In this document: positions 10,171-22,400 of the stretch, piece by piece | Numbering within the stretch: the first letter of the stretch is position 1 | Layout of the letters: each line of letters starts with the position of its first letter | DNA from: Harmothoe impar | Lineage: Eukaryota > Annelida > Polychaeta > Phyllodocida > Polynoidae | Assembly: GCA_947462335.1 (NCBI GenBank) | Contig: OX381721.1 | Span: forward strand, 4,650,001-4,714,000 | Reading direction: 5' to 3' | Length of the DNA stretch: 64,000 bases | Translations under genes and position numbers: made by a program | The notes under the pieces: generated by a model | Told to the model about the DNA's origin: nothing | The model's input: only the letters and a program-made list of their open reading frames with translations | Databases searched by the model: none

Positions 10171-10404
10171 TTTATAAAAGATACATAGTCAGAAACTCTC
10201 GCCGAGTCGGCAATCTGAAAAACGGATCAACTCGTTTTGACTCGTTGTGCCACAAGGGCCCCCATCTAACGGGGGCCCTTTGAGGTCAGTCTGTCAAACC
10301 ACAGTGATCCATGCTGCTTAACACTAGGCGTAATTAATTACGCCCATGTTGTGCAGCATCTAACCAACTGACAGTGTCAGTTGGTTGGCCCCTCTTTAGG
10401 GGCC
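10171..10404 (+). ncRNA. Hairpin cluster, candidate structured RNA
   Basis: A TATA-like TTTATAAAAG (10171-10180) precedes a run of adjacent inverted repeats. AAGGGCCCCC pairs with GGGGGCCCTT around a 7-base loop (10254-10280). A 49-base hairpin (10311-10359) is closed by ATGCTGC/GCAGCAT and contains the 18-base palindrome GGCGTAATTAATTACGCC. AACCAACTGACA is inverted around one base (10362-10386). GGCCCCT/AGGGGCC has loop CTTT (10387-10404). AATAAA follows at about 10410. Four strong hairpins in about 150 bp, three of them back to back, suggest a folded RNA or a cruciform-forming DNA element. No family was recognised. Confidence 0.4.
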
Positions 10405-10740
10405 ACACAATAAAATAAAGAATAGAGGCCTAAGGGAACGTTCACAAGCGTCTCCCCTTCCTACGGGGTGGGTGGGTCTTTGGGTTTAGTGACAAAACAG
10501 CGACATGTGAGTAGGAGTTTGCGTGTCAGCTCTCTTTTTTTTCTTTTTTTTCCAAGTCTACATATTATTTATGATTAAAAATTTTTTTAAAAAAACCCAC
10601 GATAATATAGTGCGCTGATCAAAAACTGAATAGAAAAATAACCAAAAAAAGGTTGGGGAAATCTCTGCTATGTAGCTGATCGGTCGTTGTCACATGGTGC
10701 AGAAAATTTACTTTTTTTTTTTTTTTTTTTTAGAAAATCT
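10405..10740. other. Low-complexity T/A-rich spacer
   Basis: Contains AATAAAATAAAG right after the hairpin cluster, then several T-runs (about 10535-10555 and 10711-10731) that would terminate RNA polymerase III. No reading frame. Confidence 0.45.
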
Positions 10741-12031
10741 ATATTAGGACCACAGACGGGGCACATGTGTCACTTGTCGAATATAAGAGATACCAATGGG
10801 CTTTGTCGAATTTAAGAACTAGGTCTTGGCCATTGGCATTGTCTATTTTGAGAAGTAGTCTTGCCCGTCTTGCCCCTTGTCGCCAACTCCCAGCACCCCC
10901 TGTGTCTCTTTGTCCATATTGGCTAAAAACAGGACATTGTTGCCTTGGCTATTTTACCCCCCGTCTGGGTATCTTATTACTTAATCACTTCGTCTTGACC
11001 CTGTGGGGCAGTGGGTATATGGAATAACCGTGTCCAGGTGTACTCTATCTGACACATAACCGAAGGTTACTGAGTTATGTAATAATACCTGACCTATGAG
11101 GCCGCCAGTCAGTTTGCCGTGATTATTTTGACACACTCTCAGTTACTCGTAGGACATCTAATACATAATTAGACTCAGCATCATATAAGACAGTCTCGGC
11201 CACGCCGGCTGCATATCGGACCAGGGGGATAGTCTGGCAGCGACTCGCCACCCCGTCCACAAGCTGTGTACAGCACCCCGTTTCTCTTTGTCCATATTGG
11301 CTAAAAAACAGGGCATTGTTGACTTGGCTATTTTACCCGTCTGGGTCTTATTATTTAATCACCTCGTCTTGACCCTGTGGGGCAGCGGGTATATGGAATA
11401 ACCGTGTCCAAGCGTACTCTATCTAACACATAACCGAAAGTTACTGAGTTATGTAATAATAACTGACCTAAGAGGTCGCCAGTCAGTTTGCCGTGATTAT
11501 TTTGACACACTCTCAGTTACTCGTAGGGAATCTAATACATAATTAGACTCAGCATCATATAAGACAGTCTCGGCCACGCCGGCTGCATATCGGACCAGGG
11601 AGATAGTCTGGCAGCGACCCGCCAGCCCGTCCACAACCTGTGTACAGCACCCCGTGTCTCTTTGTCCATATTGGCTAAAAAAACAGGTCATTGTTGACTT
11701 TGGCTATTTTACCCGTCTGGGTCTTATTATTTAAATCACCTCGTCTTGACCCTGTGGGGCAGTGGGTATATGGAATAACCGTGTCCAAGTGTACTCTATC
11801 TAACACATAACCAAAGGTTACTGAGTTATGTAATAATAACCGCCCTATAATCCTATGAAGTCGCCAGTCAGTTTGCCGTGATTATTTTGACATACTCTCA
11901 GTTACTCGTAGGGTATCTAATACATAATTCGACTCAGCATCATATAAGACAGTCTCGGCCGCGCCAGCCGCATATCGTACCAGAGGGATAGTCTGGCAGC
12001 AACCTGCCATCCCGTCCACAATCTGTGTACA
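10741..12031. repeat. Tandem repeat of about 375 bp, three and a half copies
   Basis: The marker TGTCCATATTGGCTAAAA begins near 10911, 11289 and 11663, giving steps of 378 and 374 bp. Each unit includes GACCCTGTGGGGCAG, GGTTACTGAGTTATGTAATA and CATCATATAAGACAGTCTCG. The copies are highly similar, so amplification is recent. Reading frames of 64-86 codons in it follow the repeat and are not considered genes. Confidence 0.88.
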
Positions 12032-12094
12032 GCAGTCTGGACCAGACCACCAACTCTGGGTATAGCATTCGGGATGACTGGAGCAAGACTGGAT

Positions 12095-12275
12095 CTAACC
12101 CTTTAATAGTCGCATAGCGCTTTAATGTGCAGTGCCCGTTGTCGTCATAAGCCATGAATGCAGCACTCAGAGTTCCTCACCAGGGCTGCATGCATGCATA
12201 CACTGGCATATCGACAAAGAGCGTAGCGCATTAAAGCACTATGCTACCTTTAGCATTAAAGCGCTGAGGGGTTAT
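12095..12275. mobile_element. Degraded copy of the TTAACCCTTTAA MITE
   Basis: Starts TAACCCTTTAATAG and ends GAGGGGTTA. It contains ATGAATGCAGCACTCAGAG and GGGCTGCATGCATGCAT as in the element at 845-1083. This indicates that the giant element picked up, or was hit by, a host MITE. Confidence 0.4.
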
Positions 12276-12555
12276 TTTTTGATAGTGTAGAACCAATATC
12301 TGTCTATTTAAACTCCTTATCAGTGCTGGTTTTTTTTCACATACAAAAGAATTAGGTAATGGCGCTCCGCCATGTATTGGATAACCACTGCAGCGCGACT
12401 CTGAAAAGCGGCGGCGGTGAATTTCCATTTAGATCCTGAAAAGGGGGGCGGTCCGATGTCGTCAAGGCCCTGATAAGTAGGGCAGTTCAAATCATATGAT
12501 TACATTGAGCTAATTTTCTTGCTGAAAGGAATGAATAATTGTATTTGTATAAAAT

Positions 12556-12600
12556 TCACACCCACACACACACACACACACACCCGCCCACCCACACCCA

Positions 12601-12644
<44 letters not shown>
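12556..12644. repeat. (AC)n microsatellite, left
   Basis: About 90 bp of AC dinucleotides with CCCACACCC interruptions. A second tract of the same orientation lies at 34370-34432 near the other end of the giant element. Confidence 0.95.
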
Positions 12645-12645
<1 letters not shown>

Positions 12646-12654
12646 CCCCACATT

Positions 12655-13178
12655 TCGACCTTGTGAGGTAAACTCCTTATGAGGTATCCAAAAGTACCCT
12701 TGTGAGGTATGGGGTGAGAGGCACCTTATGAGGTTGGCCTTATGAGGTACTTTTTGGGTACCTCACAAGATACCTTTTAAGTACCTCATAAGGTACCTTT
12801 TGGGTACCTCATAAGGTACATTCTGAGTACCTCATAGAGACCACTGTGTAATAACTGATAGATTGATTAAATGGATTTCATGTTGACTATCAATGGGAAT
12901 ATAATACCTGTAATATAATTATTTTGACAAGGCAATTTGGAGAGCTTTTATGGTAAGTAATAGTAAATGTAGATAAAGTTTGGTATATTGCCATTCCTGA
13001 CAAGAATATAAGAGAAGAATATGTGATCATACTGCCAGTGACCCTAATAGTGCTAAAACAAATTTGTTTTACTTTTTTTAAACTTTTTTATCTTTAATTT
13101 GAAGTTATTCATTTGACATTATTTAATTTGAAGACATTCATTTGACATCACTTAAGTGTTATTGAAACACTTATAAAC
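12655..13178. repeat. CCTTRTGAGGTACC palindromic repeats, then AT-rich spacer
   Basis: From 12655 to about 12840, CCTTATGAGGTA or CCTTGTGAGGTA and the inverse TACCTCATAAGG alternate eight or more times at about 20-25-bp spacing. The remainder to 13178 is AT-rich with no feature apart from two similar copies of ATTTGACATYAYTTAA (about 13110-13155). Confidence 0.7.
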
Positions 13179-16100
13179 ATGCAGAGTAAAACATTAAATG
13201 GCCCAACCTCAAAGAAACAAACTGTGTGTCAGTTGAACATCGTGAAACCTCACAATGCTGACACTGACACTGTGTCTGAGTCTCATACTGGGACACCTCA
13301 CAAGCCTCACAAGGTCCACACTGACACTGTGTTCAGGCCTCATGTGGAGAAACCTCACAATGATGAATCTGACACTATGTGTGAGTCTCACATGGAGAGA
13401 CCTCACAAGGCTGACACTGACACTGTGTCTGATTCTCACATGGGGAAACCTCACAATGTCAACACTGACACTGCGTGTGAGTCTCACATGAGGAAACCTC
13501 ACAAGGCAGACACTGACACTGTGTCTGATTCTCACATGGGGAAACCTCACAATGTCCACACTGACACTATGTGCGAGTCTAACATGGGGAAACCTCACAA
13601 GGTCCACACTGACACTGTGTGTGAGTCTCATATGGGGGAACCTCACAAGGTCCACACTGACACTGTGTTTCAGTCTCATATGGGAAACCTCACAAGGCCT
13701 ATACAGTATGGGGAAACCGCACAATGTCCACACTGACACTATGTGTGAGTCTCACATGGAGAGACCTCACAAAGCTGACACTGACACTGTGTGTGAGTCT
13801 CACAACTGTCAAACCTCACAAGGCTGACACTCACACTGTGTGTAAATCTCACATTTCCAATGTTAAAGAGGACTAGGTCCTTGCAAACTGGGGAGTGCAA
13901 ACTTCAGTCCACATATTTCCTAGAAATTCATGGAGACACCAGATATGTCTATTGTTTGTATAAGTATACATATGTCACTGTGGGAAACTCATGAGATGGG
14001 AGTCTCATATGGGGGAACCTCACAAGGTCCACACTGACGCTGTGTGTGAGTCTCACATGGGAAACCTCACAAGGTCCTGTGTCTGAGTCTCATATGGGGG
14101 AACCTCACAAGGTCCACACTGACGCTGTGTTTGAGTCTCACATGGGAAACCTCACAAGGTCCACACTGACACTGTGTGTCTCACATGGGGAAACCTCACA
14201 AGGCTGACACTGACACTGTGTGAGAGTCTCACATGTGAAACCTCACAAGGTCCACACTGGCACTGTGTGTGAGTCACAACCTTACAAGGCCGATACAACC
14301 TCACAAGGCCGATACAGACACTGTGTGTGAGTTTCACATGGGGAAACTTCACAAGGCCTACACTGACACTGTGTGTGAGTTTCACATGGGAAACCTCACA
14401 AGGTCCTGTGTCTGAGTCTCATATCGGGGAACCTCACAAGGTCCACACTGACGCTGTGTTTGAGTCTCACATGGGAAACCTCACAAGGTCCACACTGGCA
14501 CTGTGTGTCTCACATGGGGAAACCTCACAAGCCTGACACTGACACTGTGTGAGAGTCTCACATGGGAAACCTCACAAGGTCCACACTGGCACTGTGTGTG
14601 AGTCACAACCTCACAAGGCCGATACAACCTCACAAGGCCGATACAGACACTGTGTGTGAGTTTCACATGGGCAAACCTCACAAGGTCCACACTGGCACTG
14701 TGTGTGAGTCTCACAAAGTTCTGTTAAACCTCACAAGGCTGACACTGACACTGTGTGCAAGTCTCACATGGGGAAACCTCACAAGGCCTACACTGACGCT
14801 GTGTCTGAGTCTGACATGGGGAAACCTCACAAGGTCCACACTGACACTGTGTGTGAGTCTCACAAAGTTCTGTTAAACCTCAAAAGGCCGATACAGACAC
14901 TGTGTGTGAGTTTCACATTGGGAAACCGCACAAGGTCCACACTGCCGCTGTGTGTGTTTCAGATGGGCAAAACCTGACAAGGCCGACACTGCGGTGTCAG
15001 TGTATGAGTCTCACATTTGACAAACCTCTCAAGGCTGACACTGACACTGTGTGTGAGTCTCACATGGGGAAACCTCACAAGGTCCACACTGACACTGTGT
15101 GTGAGTCTCACATGGGAAACCTAACAAGGTCCTGTGTCTGAGTCTCATATGGGGAGACCTCACAAGGTCCACATTGACACTGTGTGTCTCACATGGGGAA
15201 ACCTCACAAGGTCCACATTGACACTGTGTGTCTCACATGGGGAAACCTCACAAGGTCCACACTGACACTGTGTGTGAGTCTCACAAAGTTTTGTTAAACC
15301 TCACAAGGCCGATACAGACACTGTGTGTGAGTTTCACCTGGGGAAACCTCACAAGGCCTACATTGACACTGTCTGTGAGTCTCACATGGGAACTGACACT
15401 GTGTGTAAGTCTCATAAGGGGAAACCTCAAAAGGTCTACAATTACGCTGTGTGTGAGTCTCACATGGGGAAACCTCACAAGGTCCACATTGACACTGTGT
15501 GTGAGTCTCACATGGGGAAGGCTCACAAGGCCAACACTTAAACTGTGTGTCAGTCCTACAACTGTCAAACCTCACAAGGTCCACACTGACACTGTGTTCA
15601 GGCCTCATGTGGAGAAACCTCACAATGATGAATCTGACACTGTGTGTAAGTCTCACATGGAGAGACCTCACAAGGCTGACACTGTGTCTGATTCTCACAT
15701 GGGGAAACCTCACAATGTCAACACTGATACTATGTGCGAGTCTCACATGAGAAAACCTCACAAGGCAGACACTGACACTGTGTCTGATTCTCACATGGGG
15801 AAACCTCACAATGTCTACACTGACACTATGTGCGAGTCTCACATGGGGAAACCTCACAAGGTCCACACTGACGCTGTGTTTCAGTCTCATATGGGAAACC
15901 TCACAAGGCCTATACAGTATGGGGAAACCTCACAATGTCCACACTGACACTATGTGTGAGTCTCACATGGAGAGACCTCACAAAGCTGACACTGACACTG
16001 TGTGTGAGTCTCACAACTGTCAAACCTCACAAGGCTGACACTCACACTGTGTGTAAATCTCACATTTCCAATGTTAGAGAGGACTAGGTCCTTGCAAACT

Positions 16101-16720
16101 GGGGAGTGCAAACTTCAGGGCACATATTTCCTAGAAATTCATGGAGACACCAGATATGTCTATTGTTTGTATAAGTACACATACGTCACTGTGGGAAACT
16201 CATGAGATGGGAGTCTCATATGGGGGAACCTCACAAGGTCCACACTGACGATGTGTGAGTCTCACATGGGAAACCTCACAAGGTCCTGTGTCTGAGTCTC
16301 ATATGGGGGAACCTCACAAGGTCCACACTGACGCTGTGTTTGAGTCTCACATGGGAAACCTCACAAGGTCCACACTGAAACTGTGTGTCTCACATGGGGA
16401 AACCTCACAAGGCTGACACTGACACTGTGTGAGAGTCTCACATGGGAAACCTCACAAGGTCCACACTGGCACTGTGTGTGAGTCACAACCTCACAAGGCC
16501 GATACAACCTCACAAGGCCGATACAGACACTGTGTGTGAGTCTCACATGGGGAAACTTCACAAGGTCCACACTGCCACTGTGTGTGAGTCTCAAATGAGG
16601 AAACCTCACAAGGCTGACACTGACACTGTGTGTACGTCTCACCCTGGGAAACCTCACAAGGCCTACACTGACGCTGTGTCTGAGTCTCACATGGGGAAAC
16701 CTCACAAGGTCCACACTTGT
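13179..16720. repeat. 48-bp minisatellite (CCTCACAAGGTCCACACTGA unit)
   Basis: Units read approximately CTCACATGGGGAAA, CCTCACAAGGTCCACA, CTGACACTGTGTGTGAGT. The period is 48 bp (16 codons), so several frames on both strands stay open for up to 240 codons, for example the 185-codon frame at 13179-13736 (unit HMGKPHKVHTDTVCES). A higher-order duplication of about 2.2 kb is visible. GTGTTCAGGCCTCATGTGGA occurs near 13330 and 15593, and GAGGACTAGGTCCTTGCAAA near 13869 and 16079. Coding function is unlikely because sense and antisense frames are equally open. Confidence 0.85.
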
Positions 16721-18312
16721 ATCAAGTACTGACTCCCCCAAAACCCTCCTACAGCAATATAGTCTATTGTATCATTAACTGACTCCCTCTGTCCCCTCCA
16801 ACATCCCTGTAGTCGCTATTATTAACAACTGACTCCTAATACCCCTTATCCCCCTTATAAAACACTCTAGTTGCTGGTCTCAATTATTTACTTTCCTCAC
16901 TACAGCCTTGTAGTCCCTGGTATCTAGAACTGAGTCCCCCTCCTACATCCCTGTGGTCCCTGGTTTCAAAACTGACTCCCCCTACCCCCTTATACAGGCA
17001 TGAAGTCACTTGTTTCAAGAACTGACTCCCCCTAAACACTCCTTCAGCAGGGGAGTCAGTTGTTGATATCAGTGACCACATGGCTGTAGAAAGGGACAGG
17101 GGGAGTCAGTTTTGACATCAGTGACCATATGGCTGTAGGAGGGACAGGGAGAGTCAGTTGTTAATATCGTAGACGGATTTGGGGCGGGAGTCAGTTTTTG
17201 ATACAAGTCATTTTATGCCTGTAGAAGGGGGTTGGGGGAGTCAGTTTTGACACCTGCGACTACAGGGATGTAGGAGGGAGCAGAGGGAGTCAGTTACTGA
17301 TATCAGTGACCACATTGCTGTAGGAGGGGGAGGGGGAGTTACTTGTTGGAACCAGCGATTTCATGGCTGTAGGAGGAGGTAGGTGGAGTCAGTTGTTGAT
17401 ATCAGCAAAAACAGAGATTTTGGAAGGAGCAGAGGGAGTCAGTTACTGATACCAATGACTGTACTGCTGTAGGAGGGTTTGGGTTGAAGTCAGTTCTTGA
17501 TACCATTGACTTAATGCCTGTAGAAGGGGGTAGGGGGAGTCAGTTTTGAAACCAGCGACTACAAGGATGTAGAAGGGGGACAGAGGGAGTCAGTTACTGA
17601 TACCAGCGACTACAGGGCTGTACGAGGGGGCAGGGGAGTCAGTGCTTGATACCATTGACTACAGGGTTGTAGGAGGGGATAGGGGGAGTAAGTTCTTTGT
17701 ACCAGTGACTACAGAGATGTAGGAGGGAGCAGGGTAGTCAGTTACTAATACCAGCGACTACAGCCCTGTAGTCTCTGATATTAACAACTGACTCCCCCTC
17801 CCTTTTCATACAGCCATGAAATCACTGGTTTCAACAAGTGACTCCCCCTGCCCCCTGCTACTGCCCTGTAGTCACTGATATCATTAACTGACTCCAACTG
17901 CCCCCTCCTACATCCCTGTGGTCGCTGGTTTTTAAACTGACTCCCCCTACCCCCTTCTATAGGCATAAAGTCACGTGTGTAAAAAACTGACTCCCCCCCA
18001 AAATCCGCTTATGATATTAGCAACTGACTCCCGCTGCCCCCTCCAACAGCCATGTGGTCACTGATATCAACAACTGACTCCCCCTGCCCCCTCCTACAGC
18101 CCTGTAGTTGCTAATATCAGTAACCGATTCCCTCTGCCCCCTCCTACATCCCTGTGGTCGCTGGTTTCAAAACTGACTCCCTCTACCCCCTTCTACAGGC
18201 ATGAAGTCACTTGTATCAAAAACTGACTCTCCCTCAAATTCGCCTAGGATATTAACAACTGGCTCTCCCTGCCCCTCCTACAGCCATATGGTCACGGATA
18301 TCAACAACTGAC
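16721..18312. repeat. 55-60-bp GAGTCAGTT satellite with two orientation switches
   Basis: Units resemble GGGGGAGTCAGTTGTTGATA, then CCAGTGACTACAGGGCTGTAGGAGG. They run in reverse (ACTGACTCCCC) to about 17045, forward from about 17045 to 17765, and reverse again to about 18312. Divergence between units is higher than in the block starting at 19479, so this part is older. Confidence 0.8.
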
Positions 18313-19478
18313 TGTAGCCATAAGTTCTGAGGAGTCATTTCCATTGACTCCTGTGGGAAAGGAGTCACAGGCTGGTGGACTTCATAGGGAGAGGCATATG
18401 GGTCATTTGAGAGTCAGTGCCAGCCTACTCCACATACATGCCTAGTGTGCATCATTTATGTAACTAGGTGCACAGAGAAAAGAAATATTATCAAATCAAT
18501 GGAAATGGAGTCAGAAGAGCTGCACCCAAATATGATTCTCATTGTTTTTGACAATTAGTGTCAACTCCAGACTGACATGTTTTGCTGGTTAAATCTCCTT
18601 GATGTTGAGTCAAATAGCTTTGACTCTGTCACAATGTATGGAGAAAAATCTATTTCACTCTCTTTCATAGACAGTCATTAGTTTGACTCTGGTCACAAGA
18701 GAGTCAGATCTGTCTGACTCTGATTCTGAATGGAGTTTGACTGTCTTTGCAGAGGGATTAGACTCCATAATTTTAGAGAGTCATTAAGCGAGTCATTATA
18801 GAGTCATCTGAGTGATAGCACTATGACTCCCAAGTGGGAGTCACTATGACTCTATCACTTCTGTGTGTGTGACCTTTAGACCAGAATATACTACACTAGT
18901 CAAGTAAACTGACATTGAACAGAACAGGGACCTGTCAGCCAGTCTGTGATATGGACACCACCTGTGGTCAGTGAGTGCCAGGGACCTTGGTTTTATTACA
19001 CCCTCCCCCTCAGTATCCTCTCCCAACCATACCCCTCCAAGGAATCTGGGTCAGGTCAACACAACAGTTCCCTACGTTCAAAAGAGGTGCAATCTCACAA
19101 GGGTTGCCTGTTTTACTAAGTGTGAGTTGTACAGAAATGAAACCTCACAAGGACTGTCTGTTTAATTGGGAATGAGTGACACAGAAATTAGAGCTCAAAA
19201 ACACTTTCTGTATTAATATATATGTGAGAGGCACAGAAATGAAACCTCACAAGGATCACTGGACTGTGTGTGAGTCTCACATTGACAGAACCTCACAAGG
19301 ACTACTATTGTTTGTGAGTTTGTGAGAAGGACTATCTGTTTAATTGTGTTTGAGTTATCCAGAATTGACGCTAACAAGGATCACTGGTTTAACTGTTTGT
19401 GGGTCCAGTGTGCAGGGACTGTAAAGCTGGATGAAATTCATATCTAAACCTCTGTAACTGTGTTAGTGTCACCCAGAG
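18313..19478. repeat. Spacer A, rich in GAGTCA/TGACTC, duplicated at 31357
   Basis: Non-satellite sequence of about 1.15 kb that recurs in direct orientation at 31357-32775. The shared text includes the ATACTACACTAGTCAAGTAA and CCTTGGTTTTATTACACCCT regions. GAGTCA and TGACTC hexamers occur very frequently in both orientations, far above chance. Its right end carries CCTCACAAGG units like those at 32.1-33.5 kb. Confidence 0.75.
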
Positions 19479-22400
19479 GCAAGGGGAGTCAGTTACATGT
19501 ACCAGCTACTACAAGGCTGTAGGAGGGGGCAGGGGGAGTCAGTTACATGTACCAGCGACTACAAGGCTGTGAGGGGGGGGGGCAGAGGGAGTCAGTTACA
19601 TGTACCAACGACTACAAGGCTGTGAGGAGGGGGCAGGGGGAGTCAGTTGTATGTACCAAAGACTAAAAGGCTGTAGGAGGGGGCAGGGGGAGTCAGTTAC
19701 ATGTACCAACGACTACAAGGCTGTAGGAGGGGACAGGGGGAGTCAGTTGTATGTACCAGCGACTACAAGGCTGTAGGAGGGGGCAGGGGGAGTCAGTTAC
19801 ATGTACCAGCAACTACAAAGCTGTGAGGGGGGGGGGGGCAGGGGGAGTCAGTTACATGTACCAACGACTACAATGCTGTAGGAGGGGGCAGGGGGAGTCA
19901 GTTACATGTACCAACGACTACAAGGCTGTAGGAGGGGGCAGGGGGAGTCAGTTGTATGTACCAGCGACTACAAGGCTGTGAGGGGGGGGGGGCAGAGAGA
20001 GTCAGTTACATGTACCAGCGACTACAAGGCTGTGGGGGGGGGGGGGGGCAGGGGGAGTCAGTTGCTTGTACCAACGACTGCAAGGCTGTAGGATGGGGCA
20101 GGGGGAGTCAGTTGTATGTCCCAGCTACTACAAGGCTGTGAGGGGGGGGGGGCAGAGGGAGTCAGTTGTATGTACCAATGACTACAAGGCTGTAGGAGGG
20201 GGCAGGGGGAGTCAGTTGTATGTACCAGCGACTACAAGGCTGTAGGGGGGGCCAGGGGGAGTCAGTTACATGTACCAACAACTACAAGGCTGTGAGGAGG
20301 GGGCAGGGGGAGTCAGTTGTATGTACCAGCGACTACAAGGCTGTAGGAGGGGGCAGGGGGAGTCAGTTACATGTACCAGCAACTACAAGGCTGTGAGGAG
20401 GGGGCAGGGGGAGTCAGTTACATGTACCAACGACTACAATGCTGTAGGAGGGGGCAGGGGGAGTCAGTTACATGTACCAACGACTAAAAGGCTGTAGGAG
20501 GGGGCAGGGGGAGTCAGTTGCATGTACCAACGACCACAAGGCTGTAGGAGGGGGCAGGGGGAGTCAGTTACTTGTACCAGCTACTACAAGGCTGTGAGCG
20601 GGGGGGGGCAGAGGGAGTCAGTTGTATGTACCAATGACTACAAGGCTGTAGGAGGGGGCAGGGGGAGTCAGTTACATGTACCAGCAACTACAAGGCTGTT
20701 AGGAGGGGGCAGGGGGAGTCAGTTGTATGTACCAGCGACTACAAGGCTGTGGGGGGGGGGCAGGGGGAGTCAGTTACATGTACCAACGACTACAAGGCTG
20801 TAGGAGGGGGCAGGGGGAGTCAGTTGTATGTACCAGCGACTACAAGGCTGTAGGAGGGGGCAGGGGGAGTCAGTTACATGTACCAGCAACTACAAGGCTG
20901 TGAGGAGGGGGCAGGGGGAGTCAGTTGTATGTACCAGCGACTACAAGGCTGTAGGAGGGGGCAGGGGGAGTCAGTTACATGTACCAGCGACTACAAGGCT
21001 GTAGGAGGGGGCAGGGGGAGTCAGTTGTATATACCAGCGACTACAAGGCTGTGAGGGGAAGGGGCAGAGAGAGAGTCAGTTACATGTACCAGCGACTACA
21101 AGGCTGTGGGGGGGGGGGGGCAGGGGGAGTCAGTTGCTTGTACCAACGACTACAAGGCTGTAGGATGGGGCAGGGGGAGTCAGTTGTATGTCCCAGCTAC
21201 TACAAGGCTGTGAGGGGGGGGGCAGAGGTAGTCAGTTGTATGTACCAATGACTACAAGGCTGTAGGAGGGGGCAGGGGGAGTCAGTTGTATGTACCAGCG
21301 ACTACAAGGCTGTAGGGGGGGCCAGGGGGAGTCAGTTACATGTACCAACAACTACAAGGCTGTGAGGAGGGGGCAGGGAGAGTCAGTTGTATGTACCAGC
21401 GACTACAAGGCTGTAGGAGGGGGCAGGGGGAGTCAGTTACATGTACCAGCAACTACAAGGCTGTGAGGAGGAGGCAGGGGGAGTCAGTTACATGTACCAA
21501 CGACTACAATGCTGTAGGAGGGGGCAGGGGGAGTCAGTTACATGTACCAACGACTAAAAGGCTGTAGGAGGGGGCAGGGGGAGTCAGTTGCATGTACCAA
21601 CGACCACAAGGCTCTAGGAGGGGGCAGGGGGAGTCAGTTACTTGTACCAGCTACTACAAGGCTGTGAGCGGGGGGGGCAGAGGGAGTCAGTTGTATGTAC
21701 CAGCGACTACAAGGCTGTAGGAGGGGGCAGGGGGAGTCAGTTACATGTACCAGCAACTACAAGGCTGTTAGGAGGGGGCAGGGGGAGTCAGTTGTATGTA
21801 CCAGCGACTACAAGGCTGTGGGGGGGGGGCAGGGGGAGTCAGTTACATGTACCAACGACTACAAGGCTGTAGGAGGGGGCAGGGGGAGTCAGTTGTATGT
21901 ACCAGCGACTACAAGGCTGTAGGAGGGGGCAGGGGGAGTCAGTTACATGTACCAGCAACTACAAGGCTGTGAGGAGGGGGCAGGGGCAGTCAGTTGTATG
22001 TACCAGCGACTACAAGGCTGTAGGAGGGGGCAGGGGGAGTCAGTTACATGTACCAGCGACTACAAGGCTGTAGGAGGGGGCAGGGGGAGTCAGTTGTATA
22101 TACCAGCGACTACAAGGCTGTGAGGGGAAGGGGCAGAGGGAGTCAGTTACATGTACCAGCGACTACAAGGCTGTGGGGGGGGGGGCAGGGGGAGTCAGTT
22201 GCATGTACCAACGACTACAAGGCTGTAGGAGGGGGCAGGGGGAGTCAGTTGTATGTACCAGCGACTACAAGGCTGTGAGGGGGGGGGCAGAGGGAGTCAA
22301 GTGCATGTACCAAGGACTACAAGGCTGTAGGAGGGGGCAGGGGGAGTCAGTTGTATGTACCAGCGACTACAAGGCTGTAGGAGGGGGCAGGGGGAGTCAG

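Noticed and set aside
10387..10410. Histone mRNA 3' stem-loop
   Set aside because: GGCCCCT/AGGGGCC with loop CTTT resembles it, but the stem is one pair longer and the invariant GG/CC positions and UUUC-type loop do not fit.
13179..15947. Frames of 185-239 codons in the 48-bp array as a repeat protein gene
   Set aside because: Sense and antisense frames are equally open because the period is a multiple of three.
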